From positions 124,001 through 188,000 of the forward strand of contig NZ_JAUSAR010000010.1 of assembly GCF_030652515.1 (NCBI RefSeq): a DNA stretch of 64,000 nt, in the 5' to 3' direction. Below the pieces are notes generated by a model, which did not search any database, was not told where the DNA came from, and worked only from the letters and a program-made list of their open reading frames with translations. Below, in pieces: positions 53,557 to 60,947 of this stretch (position 1 is the first letter of the stretch; each line of letters opens with the position of its first letter). The stretch is from Aquabacterium sp. (GTDB lineage Bacteria; Pseudomonadota; Gammaproteobacteria; Burkholderiales; Burkholderiaceae_C). The translations under genes and the position numbers were made by a program.

Positions 53557-54027
53557 ATGACCTCACTCATCGAACGCTGGATTGAACCCGCCGTGCAACT
53601 CGCCCAGCGCGCCGAGCCCTGGGCCCAGTCCCTGGCTTTGTTGGCCGCGCGCCTGTACTTGCTGGACGTGTTTTTCAGATCAGGCCTGACCAAGCTGCAG
53701 GATTGGGAGTCGACCTTGTTCCTGTTTGCCGAGGAATACCACGTGCCTGTCTTGCCCCCCGAACTGGCCGCCTGGCTGGGCACGGGCGGTGAGCTGGTCT
53801 TCCCGGTGTTGTTGGCCGTTGGCCTGCTCAGTCGTCCGGCGGCATTGGGCGTTTTCTTCCTCAATGCGGTGGCGGCCTACAGCTACCCGGACATCAGCCT
53901 GGCGGGCATGAAGGACCATGTGCTGTGGGGCGTTCTGAGCTTGGCTCTGGTGCTGTTCGGGCCGGGCCGACTGGCCCTGGACGCGTGGTTGATGCCCCGC
54001 TGGCTGCCTGCTCTGCGCAAGCATTGA
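53557..54027 (+). CDS. DoxX-family membrane protein
   Basis: This is a 156-residue membrane protein with four hydrophobic segments. Features are LLAARLYLLDVFFRSGLTKLQDWE, then GELVFPVLLAVGLLSRPAALGVFFLN, as in DoxX/YphA proteins. CAGGAG precedes the ATG. DoxX genes commonly belong to ECF sigma operons with a DUF692 protein; here the DUF692 gene is missing. The role is unproven; a link to thiosulfate or reactive-oxygen defence is proposed for the family. Confidence 0.88.
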   Translation: MTSLIERWIEPAVQLAQRAEPWAQSLALLAARLYLLDVFFRSGLTKLQDWESTLFLFAEEYHVPVLPPELAAWLGTGGELVFPVLLAVGLLSRPAALGVFFLNAVAAYSYPDISLAGMKDHVLWGVLSLALVLFGPGRLALDAWLMPRWLPALRKH

Positions 54028-54831
54028 TCAGGGCAATTCAACGCCCTGCAATCGCGCCGCGATGGTGGCGCCCCGGCCCGCCACATAAGCGGAATGAGGG
54101 TTCTTTTCAAAGCGTTTGGGAGCCGGCAGCATCACCGCTAGGCGGCCCGCAGGCGTGGCGCTCAACTGGCTGGCATCGACGCGGAAATAGTGGCGTGCGG
54201 CCGCTTGCGCGCCAAAGATGCCCTCGCCCCATTCCACGTTGTTGAGGTAGACGCCCAGGATGCGTTCCTTGCTGAGCAGGCCTTCCAGCATGAAGGTGAT
54301 CGCGAACTCCTGGCCCTTGCGCAGGAAGTTGCGCTCGCCACTCAGGAACAGGTTCTTGGCCAGTTGCTGGGTGATGGTCGAGCCACCGATGACCTTGGGC
54401 GTGGCACCGAGGGCGCGCGCGGGCGGCTCGGGCGGCTTGCGCCCGCGCGCCTGGGCCCGCGCCACGGCCCGTTCATAGCGGGCCTGGGCCTGTGCGCGGG
54501 CCTTGTCCACCCTGGCTTGCGCCTGGTTGTTGCGCTTCCAGGCGTTTTCCAGCGCATCCCATTCGACGCCGCTGTGGTCCGCAAAGTTGGCGTCTTCCGA
54601 GGCGATGACGGCGCGCTTGAGGTTGTCGGAGATCTCGTCATAGGGGCGCCATTCCTGGCTCCACAGCACCTGGTGATTGTCACGCGCCAGCCTGAACACC
54701 TCGCTGCGCTGGAAGGTAGTGGACTGCGGATCGACCACTGTCATCAGCGCGATGCGCGCCAGGAAATACAGCTGCAGCGACAGGCCGCCCAGCACGATCA
54801 GGACCACGATTCGCCAGACGTTGCGCATCAC
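54028..54831 (-). CDS. mtgA: Monofunctional peptidoglycan glycosyltransferase MtgA with a linker insertion
   Basis: This is a 267-residue GT51 enzyme with an N-terminal membrane segment (8-28). The catalytic region is [12 protein letters not shown] (Glu79), followed by [20 protein letters not shown], the second Glu175 in [11 protein letters not shown], and [19 protein letters not shown]. Between residues about 101 and 145 is an Ala/Arg/Gln-rich stretch ([20 protein letters not shown]) of about 35-40 residues absent from E. coli MtgA. It polymerises lipid II without crosslinking. It overlaps aroE by 4 nt and ends adjacent to the DoxX stop. Confidence 0.93.
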   Translation of the reverse strand: MMRNVWRIVVLIVLGGLSLQLYFLARIALMTVVDPQSTTFQRSEVFRLARDNHQVLWSQEWRPYDEISDNLKRAVIASEDANFADHSGVEWDALENAWKRNNQAQARVDKARAQAQARYERAVARAQARGRKPPEPPARALGATPKVIGGSTITQQLAKNLFLSGERNFLRKGQEFAITFMLEGLLSKERILGVYLNNVEWGEGIFGAQAAARHYFRVDASQLSATPAGRLAVMLPAPKRFEKNPHSAYVAGRGATIAARLQGVELP

Positions 54832-55700
54832 AGAGGTTTCTTGTTCTGGAGGGTTGAAGGCGCATCGATCTGCGCCCGCAATGCGGCCAGGACCGGCCCC
54901 GTGTCAGGCCGGACGCCGCGCCACAGGGCGAAGCTTTCGGCCGCCTGTTCGACGAGCATGCCCAGGCCATCGCGCGGCACGGCATGGTAGTGGTGCGCCC
55001 ATTGCAAAAAGGGCTGCGCGGCCGGGCCATACATCATGTCCAGGGCCAGGGTGCCGGGGCGCAGTACGCCCGGGCCCACGGGCACGTCACCGCCTGACAG
55101 GCTGGCCGCCGTGCCGTTGATGAAGACGTCGTAGGCTTGGCCGGCGTTGTCCAAGGCGCGGGCGGTCAGGCGCACGCCATGCGCGGCCGCCCAGTCGGCG
55201 TGCCGGTCGACCAGGGCCTGGGCCTTGTCGAAGCTGCGGTTGGCCAGGACGATCTCGGCAGGGCCTGCTTCGATCAGCGGGCCCAGGGCCCCCGCGCTGG
55301 CGCCGCCAGCCCCCAGCAGCAGCACGCGCTGGCCGCTCAGGGCCACGCCCGCGTTGACGGTGATGTCGCGCACCAGGCCCACGCCATCGGTGTTGTCGGC
55401 CAGCCAGCCGCCTTCTGCCTGGGCATCAAAACGCAGGGTGTTGGCGGCCTGGGCCAGCTCGGCGCGCGGTGTGCGTTGCGCGGCCATCTCGAAGGCTTCG
55501 AACTTGAAGGGCACGGTGATGTTGCAGCCCCGCGCGCCGCTGTCGGCAAAGGCTTGCAGCGCGGCCTTGAAACCATCCAGGGGGCACAGCAGGCGCCCAT
55601 AGTCCACGGCCTGCCCCGTTTGTTGGGCGAACTGCTGGTGGATGGCGGGCGAGCGGCTGTGCTCCACCGGGTTGCCAGCGACGGCGTAGCGGTCACTCAT
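54828..55700 (-). CDS. aroE: Shikimate 5-dehydrogenase AroE
   Basis: This is a 290-residue NADPH-dependent enzyme of aromatic amino-acid synthesis. The shikimate-binding start is [21 protein letters not shown]. It also has [16 protein letters not shown], the NADP-binding [13 protein letters not shown], and [11 protein letters not shown]. It overlaps mtgA and tonB by 4 nt on both sides, so it is part of a tight operon with no pathway link to its neighbours. Confidence 0.95.
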   Translation of the reverse strand: MSDRYAVAGNPVEHSRSPAIHQQFAQQTGQAVDYGRLLCPLDGFKAALQAFADSGARGCNITVPFKFEAFEMAAQRTPRAELAQAANTLRFDAQAEGGWLADNTDGVGLVRDITVNAGVALSGQRVLLLGAGGASAGALGPLIEAGPAEIVLANRSFDKAQALVDRHADWAAAHGVRLTARALDNAGQAYDVFINGTAASLSGGDVPVGPGVLRPGTLALDMMYGPAAQPFLQWAHHYHAVPRDGLGMLVEQAAESFALWRGVRPDTGPVLAALRAQIDAPSTLQNKKPL

Positions 55701-56593
55701 GGGGCGCTTCCTGAATTGGGCATCACCGCCTGGGTCGAGGCTTCCAGCGCGGCATCGCGCGTGAAACGGAACCGAGACGAGATCAGCAGCAGGTCGCGGC
55801 CCTGGCTCACTTCCAAAGGCACGGCGCCAAAAGGCCCGGCCTTCTTGACGATGGATTGCGCGCGCTTGTCGAGTTGTTTGTTACCCGAGCTTTGGGTCAC
55901 GATCGCCTCGACCACCTGGCCCCTGCGGTCGATCCACGTCTCCATCACCAGCTCGCCATACAGCTTCTTGCCGTTGTTGCCGGTGGGGAAGTGCTCGGTG
56001 CCAGCCCGCTCGATGATGGTGCGGAAGTGGCTGTAGTACATCGCGTCGGTCGACTTCAGCGTGGCCGGGCTGAGGTAGCGCTTCTTGGGGCGCGAGTTTT
56101 CAGCGCGGATGCGTTTGTCGATCTCGGCCAGCAGCTCGGTGAGCTGGCGGCGGCGCTCTTCGTCGGCGCGGTTCTGGGTGCTTTCCAGCTTCTGGCGGGG
56201 TTGTGGCGGTGGCAGGCTTGAGAGCTCGTTCTGGATCTGGGTGAGCAGTTGCTGCTGCTCAACCTGCATCATCTCGACCATGCGCTGCGACTCGTCGAGC
56301 GCCTCGCCCACCTCGGTTTGAAAGGCGGGTGGCAGCGGCGAAGTGGCCCGGCCTTCGCCTTCGCCACCACCGACCAGGTTGTGCTGGGCCAGCGCCTGGG
56401 CCTTGTCAGGCCGCTGCTCGCTGCCGGCGTTGACCAGGATCACTTCCAGCGGCGTGTCCTTGAAGACGCGGTTGAAGCCTTCTGGGTCGACGAAACGCAC
56501 GGTGAGCCCTACGGTATGCACGGCGATGGACACCCCCAGACAAATCTGGAGCAGTGTCAGCTTGACCAGCATTGGCTTCAGGCGTTGCAGCAT
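55697..56593 (-). CDS. TonB-type energy transducer
   Basis: This is a 298-residue protein with one N-terminal membrane segment (about 8-28), a long periplasmic segment with a Gln/Glu-rich coiled coil (residues 100-160, [20 protein letters not shown]), and a TonB C-terminal domain ([25 protein letters not shown]). It couples the proton-motive force to outer-membrane transport. The start is either ATG 56593 or TTG 56617, the latter overlapping the rnb stop; the ATG is used here. The classical Pro/Lys spacer of TonB is replaced by the coiled coil. Confidence 0.85.
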   Translation of the reverse strand: MLQRLKPMLVKLTLLQICLGVSIAVHTVGLTVRFVDPEGFNRVFKDTPLEVILVNAGSEQRPDKAQALAQHNLVGGGEGEGRATSPLPPAFQTEVGEALDESQRMVEMMQVEQQQLLTQIQNELSSLPPPQPRQKLESTQNRADEERRRQLTELLAEIDKRIRAENSRPKKRYLSPATLKSTDAMYYSHFRTIIERAGTEHFPTGNNGKKLYGELVMETWIDRRGQVVEAIVTQSSGNKQLDKRAQSIVKKAGPFGAVPLEVSQGRDLLLISSRFRFTRDAALEASTQAVMPNSGSAP

Positions 56594-56613
56594 GGATGCT
56601 CTTGGGGTTGGCT

Positions 56614-58683
56614 TCAAGCCTCTGGGCTGGCGGGGGCTGGCGCATCGGCGTCGGTCACGTCGATGGCCAGCGTCAGCGGTCCTGCATTGTCCAACGCTTC
56701 GTCGGCATCATCACCCTCGGCATCACCCTGATCGGCGGTGGCCGCAGTTTCATCAATGCGGGCGATGACGCTGGCATGCACGTCCAAGGTCAGCTCGTCC
56801 ACACCGGTGACGCGAACACGCACCCGGGCATTGCGCGGCAGGCTGTCGGCGCCAATGGCCCTGAACACCAGGGGCAGGCTGTCGGCGCGCACCAGGCCGT
56901 TGATCATCACGGCGCAATCCAGCTCGGTGATGTTCTGCTGGCCCAGGTGGCGCAAGGTCCAGTAGCGCTCCAGGTTCGACTGGAAGCCGTTGTAGGTGCT
57001 GTAGGCCGCGTCAAAATTGGAGATGATCGAGAACAGGTCGGCATCCTTCGGCTTGAAGGGCGCCACCAGGGCGGCGGTGCGGCCATGCTTGGCCACGGCG
57101 ATGATCTGCCACTGGTTGACCAGGTCCACATAACGTCGCAGCGGCGAAGTGGCCCAGGTGTATTGCGCCACGCCCATGCCGGCGTGCGGCAGGGCCTTGG
57201 TGCCCATGCGCACCTTGATGCCGGGCTGCAGGCTGGCCTGGCTGCGGTAGATGCCGGGCAGGCCGAAATCGTTGAGCCAGCCGCCCCAGGTGTTGTTGGC
57301 CAAAATCATGGCTTCGGCCACGATCAAATCGAGCGGCGAGCCGCGCTGGCGCGTGCCGATGACGACCTGCTCGGTGCCCGTGGGCTCAGTGCGATCTTCG
57401 GTGGTGTTCTCGCTGCCGTCGGGTTCGACCAGCTTGAAGGTGTAGTCGGGGCGGTTGAAGTTCTCGGGCTTGCCTCGCACCACTTCACGCTGGGCCTTGA
57501 GGTGCTTGGCCAGGCGGAAGGCGAAGGTCAGCTCGGGCGCGAAGGCATAGGTGGCCTCCAGCTCACCGTTGAGCGTGCCTTCGGTCACCACGCCATCGAG
57601 TTTGTCGTGGCGCAGGTTGGCGGCGATCGGCACGGTCTCCAGGCGCGTCTCGCTGCCTTTGACTTCGAGTGTGGCTTCGTCATAAGTGACGTACAGCGAC
57701 ACGGCGGGGCAGTTTCGGCCTTCTTGCAAGGTGTAGCGCTGCACCACCTCGTCGGGCAGCATGGTCAGCTTGTGGCCGGGCATGTAGACGGTGGACATGC
57801 GGCTGCGCGCGACCACGTCCACCGGCGTGCCGGGCGCGATGGCCAGGCCGGGCGCGGCGATGTGGATGCCGTAGATGACCGTGCCCGTGCCCAGGCCTTG
57901 CACCGACAGGGCATCGTCGATCTCGGTGGTGCTGGAATCGTCGATCGAAAATGCCTGCACGGGGGCCAGGGGCAGCTCGTCCTTGATGGGCGGTGCGTCC
58001 AGGGCCGGGAAGCCCGTGCCCTTGGGGAAGTTCTCGAACAAGAAGCGCCGCCAGTGGAACTGGTAGGGGCTGTCGATGGCACCGGCGTCTTTCAGCAAAT
58101 CCAAAGGTGCGCGTTGCGAACGCTTGGAGGCCTCGACCACGGCCTTGTACTCGGCGCCGTTCTTGTCGGGCTTGAAGAGGATTTTGTAGAGCTGCTCGCG
58201 GATGGGCGCGGGGCAACTGCCCTTGACCAGGTCTTCGGTCCACGATTCGATTTGCGCGGCGATTTGCTTTTTGCGCTCGATGGCGACCAGGGCCTGCTTG
58301 AGGATGTCTTCTGGCGCCTTGCGGAAGCGGCCCTTGCCACGGCGGTGGAAATAGTGCGGCGCGTCGTACAGGCGGAACAGCATGGCTGCCTGCTGGATGG
58401 CGTCGGCCTTGTCGCTGAAGTATTCCTTGGCCAGGTCTTCAAACCCGAACTCGTCCTCCGGGGCGACTTCCCAGACCAGGTCCAGGTCGATCTCGCCCGC
58501 CTGGGCGGCGCCCTGGGCCAGCACCTCGGCCGGGTTCGGCTTGGCGAACTTGATCAGCACGTTGGCGGTTTTCGCCTTCACGCGCTTGCCCGAATCAAGC
58601 TCGATTTGCATCGAGCTGTCGGCTTCGGACATCACACGGCCAGCCTGGAATTTTCCGGCGTCGTCAAAAAGGGCAAACATCAA
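56614..58683 (-). CDS. RNB-family exoribonuclease (RNase II/R-like)
   Basis: This is a 689-residue 3-prime to 5-prime exoribonuclease. The RNB catalytic domain begins at about residue 250 with SIDDSSTTEIDDALSV (metal-binding Asp cluster). It continues through YMPGHKLTMLPDEVVQ and TWATSPLRRYVDLVNQWQI. The C-terminal part is a short S1-like region with an acidic tail (DAEGDDADEALD). The N-terminal 240 residues are unlike classical RNase II cold-shock domains and match the betaproteobacterial RNB subfamily usually found beside tonB-aroE. Confidence 0.9.
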   Translation of the reverse strand: MMFALFDDAGKFQAGRVMSEADSSMQIELDSGKRVKAKTANVLIKFAKPNPAEVLAQGAAQAGEIDLDLVWEVAPEDEFGFEDLAKEYFSDKADAIQQAAMLFRLYDAPHYFHRRGKGRFRKAPEDILKQALVAIERKKQIAAQIESWTEDLVKGSCPAPIREQLYKILFKPDKNGAEYKAVVEASKRSQRAPLDLLKDAGAIDSPYQFHWRRFLFENFPKGTGFPALDAPPIKDELPLAPVQAFSIDDSSTTEIDDALSVQGLGTGTVIYGIHIAAPGLAIAPGTPVDVVARSRMSTVYMPGHKLTMLPDEVVQRYTLQEGRNCPAVSLYVTYDEATLEVKGSETRLETVPIAANLRHDKLDGVVTEGTLNGELEATYAFAPELTFAFRLAKHLKAQREVVRGKPENFNRPDYTFKLVEPDGSENTTEDRTEPTGTEQVVIGTRQRGSPLDLIVAEAMILANNTWGGWLNDFGLPGIYRSQASLQPGIKVRMGTKALPHAGMGVAQYTWATSPLRRYVDLVNQWQIIAVAKHGRTAALVAPFKPKDADLFSIISNFDAAYSTYNGFQSNLERYWTLRHLGQQNITELDCAVMINGLVRADSLPLVFRAIGADSLPRNARVRVRVTGVDELTLDVHASVIARIDETAATADQGDAEGDDADEALDNAGPLTLAIDVTDADAPAPASPEA

Positions 58684-58719
58684 ATGTGGTTTTCGGCAAA
58701 GGAATCAGCCGCCATTGTC

Positions 58720-59142
58720 CTACGCCCCGGTGTTGTTCGGAACAGCCCAGTTTTCGACCTTCAGGCCGGGCACGCGCTCGAACTCACGGGTGTTGTTGGT
58801 GACCATGGTGAAGCCCAGGGCCAATGCATGGGCGGCGATCTGGGTATCCAAGGGGCCAATCGGTGTGCCTGAGCGTTCAAGGTGGGCGCGCACGTTGCCG
58901 TAGACGTCTGCCGCTGCTTGGTCAAATGGCAGGATCTGCAGGCTGGACAGGAACTGGGACAAGGCCAGGCGGTTGCGGGCAGAGCCGCTCTTGGCCACGC
59001 CGAAATACAACTCTGCTGCCGTGATGCTGGAGACGGCCAGGGTGTCGGACGCGTGCTGGCGCAACCGCTCGATCACAGCCAGGGGCGTCTGTTTGATGGT
59101 GTAGATGCAAATGTTCGTGTCGAGCAGGAAGCGGGCTGTCAC
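58720..59142 (-). CDS. vapC: VapC-type PIN-domain toxin
   Basis: This is a 140-residue ribonuclease with the PIN acidic residues Asp8 (FLLDTNICIY), Glu44 (ITAAELYFG) and Asp99 (GPLDTQIAAHA), plus TNNTREF as in FitB/VapC toxins. It probably cleaves tRNA(fMet) or another RNA when the antitoxin is degraded. The start overlaps vapB by 4 nt. The pair sits inside the conserved yqiA-rnb gene order. Confidence 0.93.
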   Translation of the reverse strand: MTARFLLDTNICIYTIKQTPLAVIERLRQHASDTLAVSSITAAELYFGVAKSGSARNRLALSQFLSSLQILPFDQAAADVYGNVRAHLERSGTPIGPLDTQIAAHALALGFTMVTNNTREFERVPGLKVENWAVPNNTGA

Positions 59143-59366
59143 AAGTCCTCCCGCGCGTCGGGCTGGGCGGGCTGCTCGCGGTCAGGAAAGTGCTCAAACA
59201 AGGCCAGGGACGCGATCAACCGCTCGACGCGGTTGGAAGATGCCGGGCGCAAGATCAGGTCAGAGCCCACGCGCTCAATCTCGACCTCGTCGCAGGCCAG
59301 CTGGAATTCGAGCGGAATGCGAACCGCCTGCGAGTTGCCGCTTCGAAAAACACGTGTGGTGGTCAT
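59139..59366 (-). CDS. vapB: VapB-type antitoxin (SpoVT/AbrB domain)
   Basis: This is a 75-residue protein. The N-terminal AbrB/MazE-like DNA-binding domain (TTTRVFRSGNSQAVRIP) is the VapB signature, and the C-terminal tail (ASLALFEHFPDREQ) binds and blocks the toxin. The ATG at 59366 begins the conserved domain; upstream reading runs through the operator. It overlaps vapC by 4 nt (ATGA). Confidence 0.93.
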   Translation of the reverse strand: MTTTRVFRSGNSQAVRIPLEFQLACDEVEIERVGSDLILRPASSNRVERLIASLALFEHFPDREQPAQPDAREDL

Positions 59367-59378
59367 GGTGGAATCTTG

Positions 59379-59401
59379 GTATATATATTGCAAGTATATA
59401 C
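59379..59401. promoter_or_regulatory. vapBC operator/promoter inverted repeat
   Basis: GTATATA (59379-59385) and TATATAC (59395-59401) form a 7-bp inverted repeat with a nine-base spacer, 13 bases before the vapB ATG. The TA-rich arms can also act as -10 elements. VapB/VapC complexes usually repress their own promoter at such repeats. Confidence 0.6.
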
Positions 59402-59412
59402 ATGCATGGGCA

Positions 59413-60009
59413 TTACCGCAAGAGGCCTAGAAACCGCGAAACGGCGGGTATGTGCGGGGCGAAATCCGTCAGGGCGTGGTCCCCGCCATCCAGCAAGGTC
59501 ATCGGCGTGCCGGGGTAGTGCGCCACCATTTCGCGCCAGTCCAGCACCTCGTCGCCCTTGGCGATGATGGGCAGGTAGCGCTCGGGGCGGGTGATGGGGT
59601 AGGGCGCTATGGCCTTGAATTCGTCGATGAATTCAGGGCGGAAGAAAAATTTGGCGTCGGGGTCGTGGAAGTTGCTCAGCTCGCCGATGTAGCGGGCCAG
59701 ATCGCGCGCCGGGGCCACGGCTGGGTTGATGAGCACCGCTGGGCAGCCGGTTTTTTCCGCCAGCACCGTGGCGTAGAAACCGCCGAGGGAGGAGCCCATG
59801 ACGGCCATGGTGTGGTGGGGCCAGTCGGCCACTTGCGCCCGGATGTCGGCCCAGGCCTGCTCAGGCGAGGGGGGCAATTGCGGGCAGGCCCAGGTGACGG
59901 ACTGGCCTTGCGCGTTCAAGGCTTCAACGATGGCGGCCATCTGTTGCGCCTTGGCAGAACGCGGCGAGGATCGAAAGCCGTGCAGGTAGAGCAGGTGCGT
60001 GGTGGTCAT
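59413..60009 (-). CDS. YqiA/YcfP-type alpha/beta hydrolase
   Basis: This is a 198-residue serine hydrolase. The start is THLLYLHGFRSSPRSAKAQ, the nucleophile elbow MGSSLGGFYA (Ser74), the acid Asp153 (IAKGDEVLDW) and the base His178 (GGDHAL). It is a short single-domain esterase of unknown natural substrate. It follows a 35-codon micro-ORF by 39 nt, and vapBC lies between it and rnb. Confidence 0.88.
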   Translation of the reverse strand: MTTTHLLYLHGFRSSPRSAKAQQMAAIVEALNAQGQSVTWACPQLPPSPEQAWADIRAQVADWPHHTMAVMGSSLGGFYATVLAEKTGCPAVLINPAVAPARDLARYIGELSNFHDPDAKFFFRPEFIDEFKAIAPYPITRPERYLPIIAKGDEVLDWREMVAHYPGTPMTLLDGGDHALTDFAPHIPAVSRFLGLLR

Positions 60010-60048
60010 GGGCCATCACTATGACACCTGCCAGCGCCGGGGCGCGCG

Positions 60049-60156
60049 TCAATGGTGTCGCTGTTTCGAAAGCTCTGCCGTGCTGTGCAGGCCGCGGGCA
60101 GCCAGGTGGGTGACGACGGTGATCATGACGAGGGACATCAGTGCGATGGTCAGCAT
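60049..60156 (-). CDS. Small single-pass membrane protein (35 residues), unknown function
   Basis: This ATG-to-TGA frame encodes MLTIALMSLVMITVVTHLAA then a 15-residue basic/polar tail ending KQRHH. AGGAGG lies five bases upstream of the ATG (60162-60167), an ideal ribosome binding site. One hydrophobic segment (residues 2-17) predicts a bitopic inner-membrane peptide. It lies upstream of yqiA on the same strand. I do not recognise it; its ribosome binding site is stronger than that of yqiA. Confidence 0.6.
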   Translation of the reverse strand: MLTIALMSLVMITVVTHLAARGLHSTAELSKQRHH

Positions 60157-60292
60157 GGGAGCCTCCTGTTTTGTGAGTGACCAGCATGCGCTCATCCATG
60201 ACCCCGCGAATGAGGGATTTACCTTAATAAAAATGTCATATTGATTTGTTATTGCGTTTTGTGTGGGAAGTGCGCATCAAGCCATGAGCCAT

Positions 60293-60907
60293 TCAGCTCA
60301 TGCGCCGACGCGACAGCAGCATTGCGCTCAGGCCCGCCAGGATCAAAGCGGCCGTGGCAGGCTCTGGCACCGTGGTGGCCGTGTCCACGCCCGACAGGTT
60401 CAAGCGCCAGAAGGTGCCTTTCTGGTCGTTGGCGTTGACGTTGTAGCTGGGCTGCATCCATTGCGAGATCAAGGTCGGTGTGCTGCCGTCCAAGGCAAAG
60501 CCTTGGGACAACTGCGTGCCGTTGGCGTAGTTGGGCGCTGCACCCAGGGTGACCAGGTACTGGCCCGCCATCAGGGTGGCCAGTGACAAACCGGCGTCGT
60601 AGAAGCCTTGGGCCGGGCCGATGGTGTGGTCATCGTCGTTGTCGCCGACCAGGTTGTAGCCGCTGCCGTCCTTGATCCACAAGGTCAGGGTGGGGTCGAA
60701 GTTCAGGCCGTCGGTCCACGAGTCGGTCCACAGGCGGACCTGGCTGCTGGCCGCGTTGAGGGTGAAGGCCACCTGCACCACATCCGTGTTGTAGGCGAGG
60801 TCGCCATCAAAGCTGAAGTTGGCGGCCTGCGCCTGCAGGCTGCTCAAAGCCAGGGCAGCGGCGGCGATGGCCGCAGGGCGAATGAAGGGTGACAGGGCTT
60901 GCATCAT
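60293..60907 (-). CDS. PEP-CTERM protein downstream of phoD
   Basis: This is a 204-residue exported protein with a signal peptide (ending SLQAQA, about residue 27), a mature domain with the pre-peptidase-like pattern FDGDLAYNTDVVQVAF and SGYNLVGDNDDD, similar to DVUA0089-type PEP-CTERM proteins, and a C-terminal sorting signal VPEPATAALILAGLSAMLLSRRR. It is predicted to be exported and processed by an exosortase. It follows phoD by 40 nt with AAAGGA upstream of its ATG, so it is probably cotranscribed. Confidence 0.88.
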   Translation of the reverse strand: MMQALSPFIRPAAIAAAALALSSLQAQAANFSFDGDLAYNTDVVQVAFTLNAASSQVRLWTDSWTDGLNFDPTLTLWIKDGSGYNLVGDNDDDHTIGPAQGFYDAGLSLATLMAGQYLVTLGAAPNYANGTQLSQGFALDGSTPTLISQWMQPSYNVNANDQKGTFWRLNLSGVDTATTVPEPATAALILAGLSAMLLSRRRMS

Positions 60908-60947
60908 CTGGTCCTTTGAAGGGGGGCTGGTGGCCGGGGTGATTCAC

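Noticed and set aside
56572-58872. 766-codon plus-strand open frame
   Set aside because: It lies antisense to the RNB exonuclease; the translation is Gly/Val/His/Gln-rich without any domain, typical of high-GC antisense frames.
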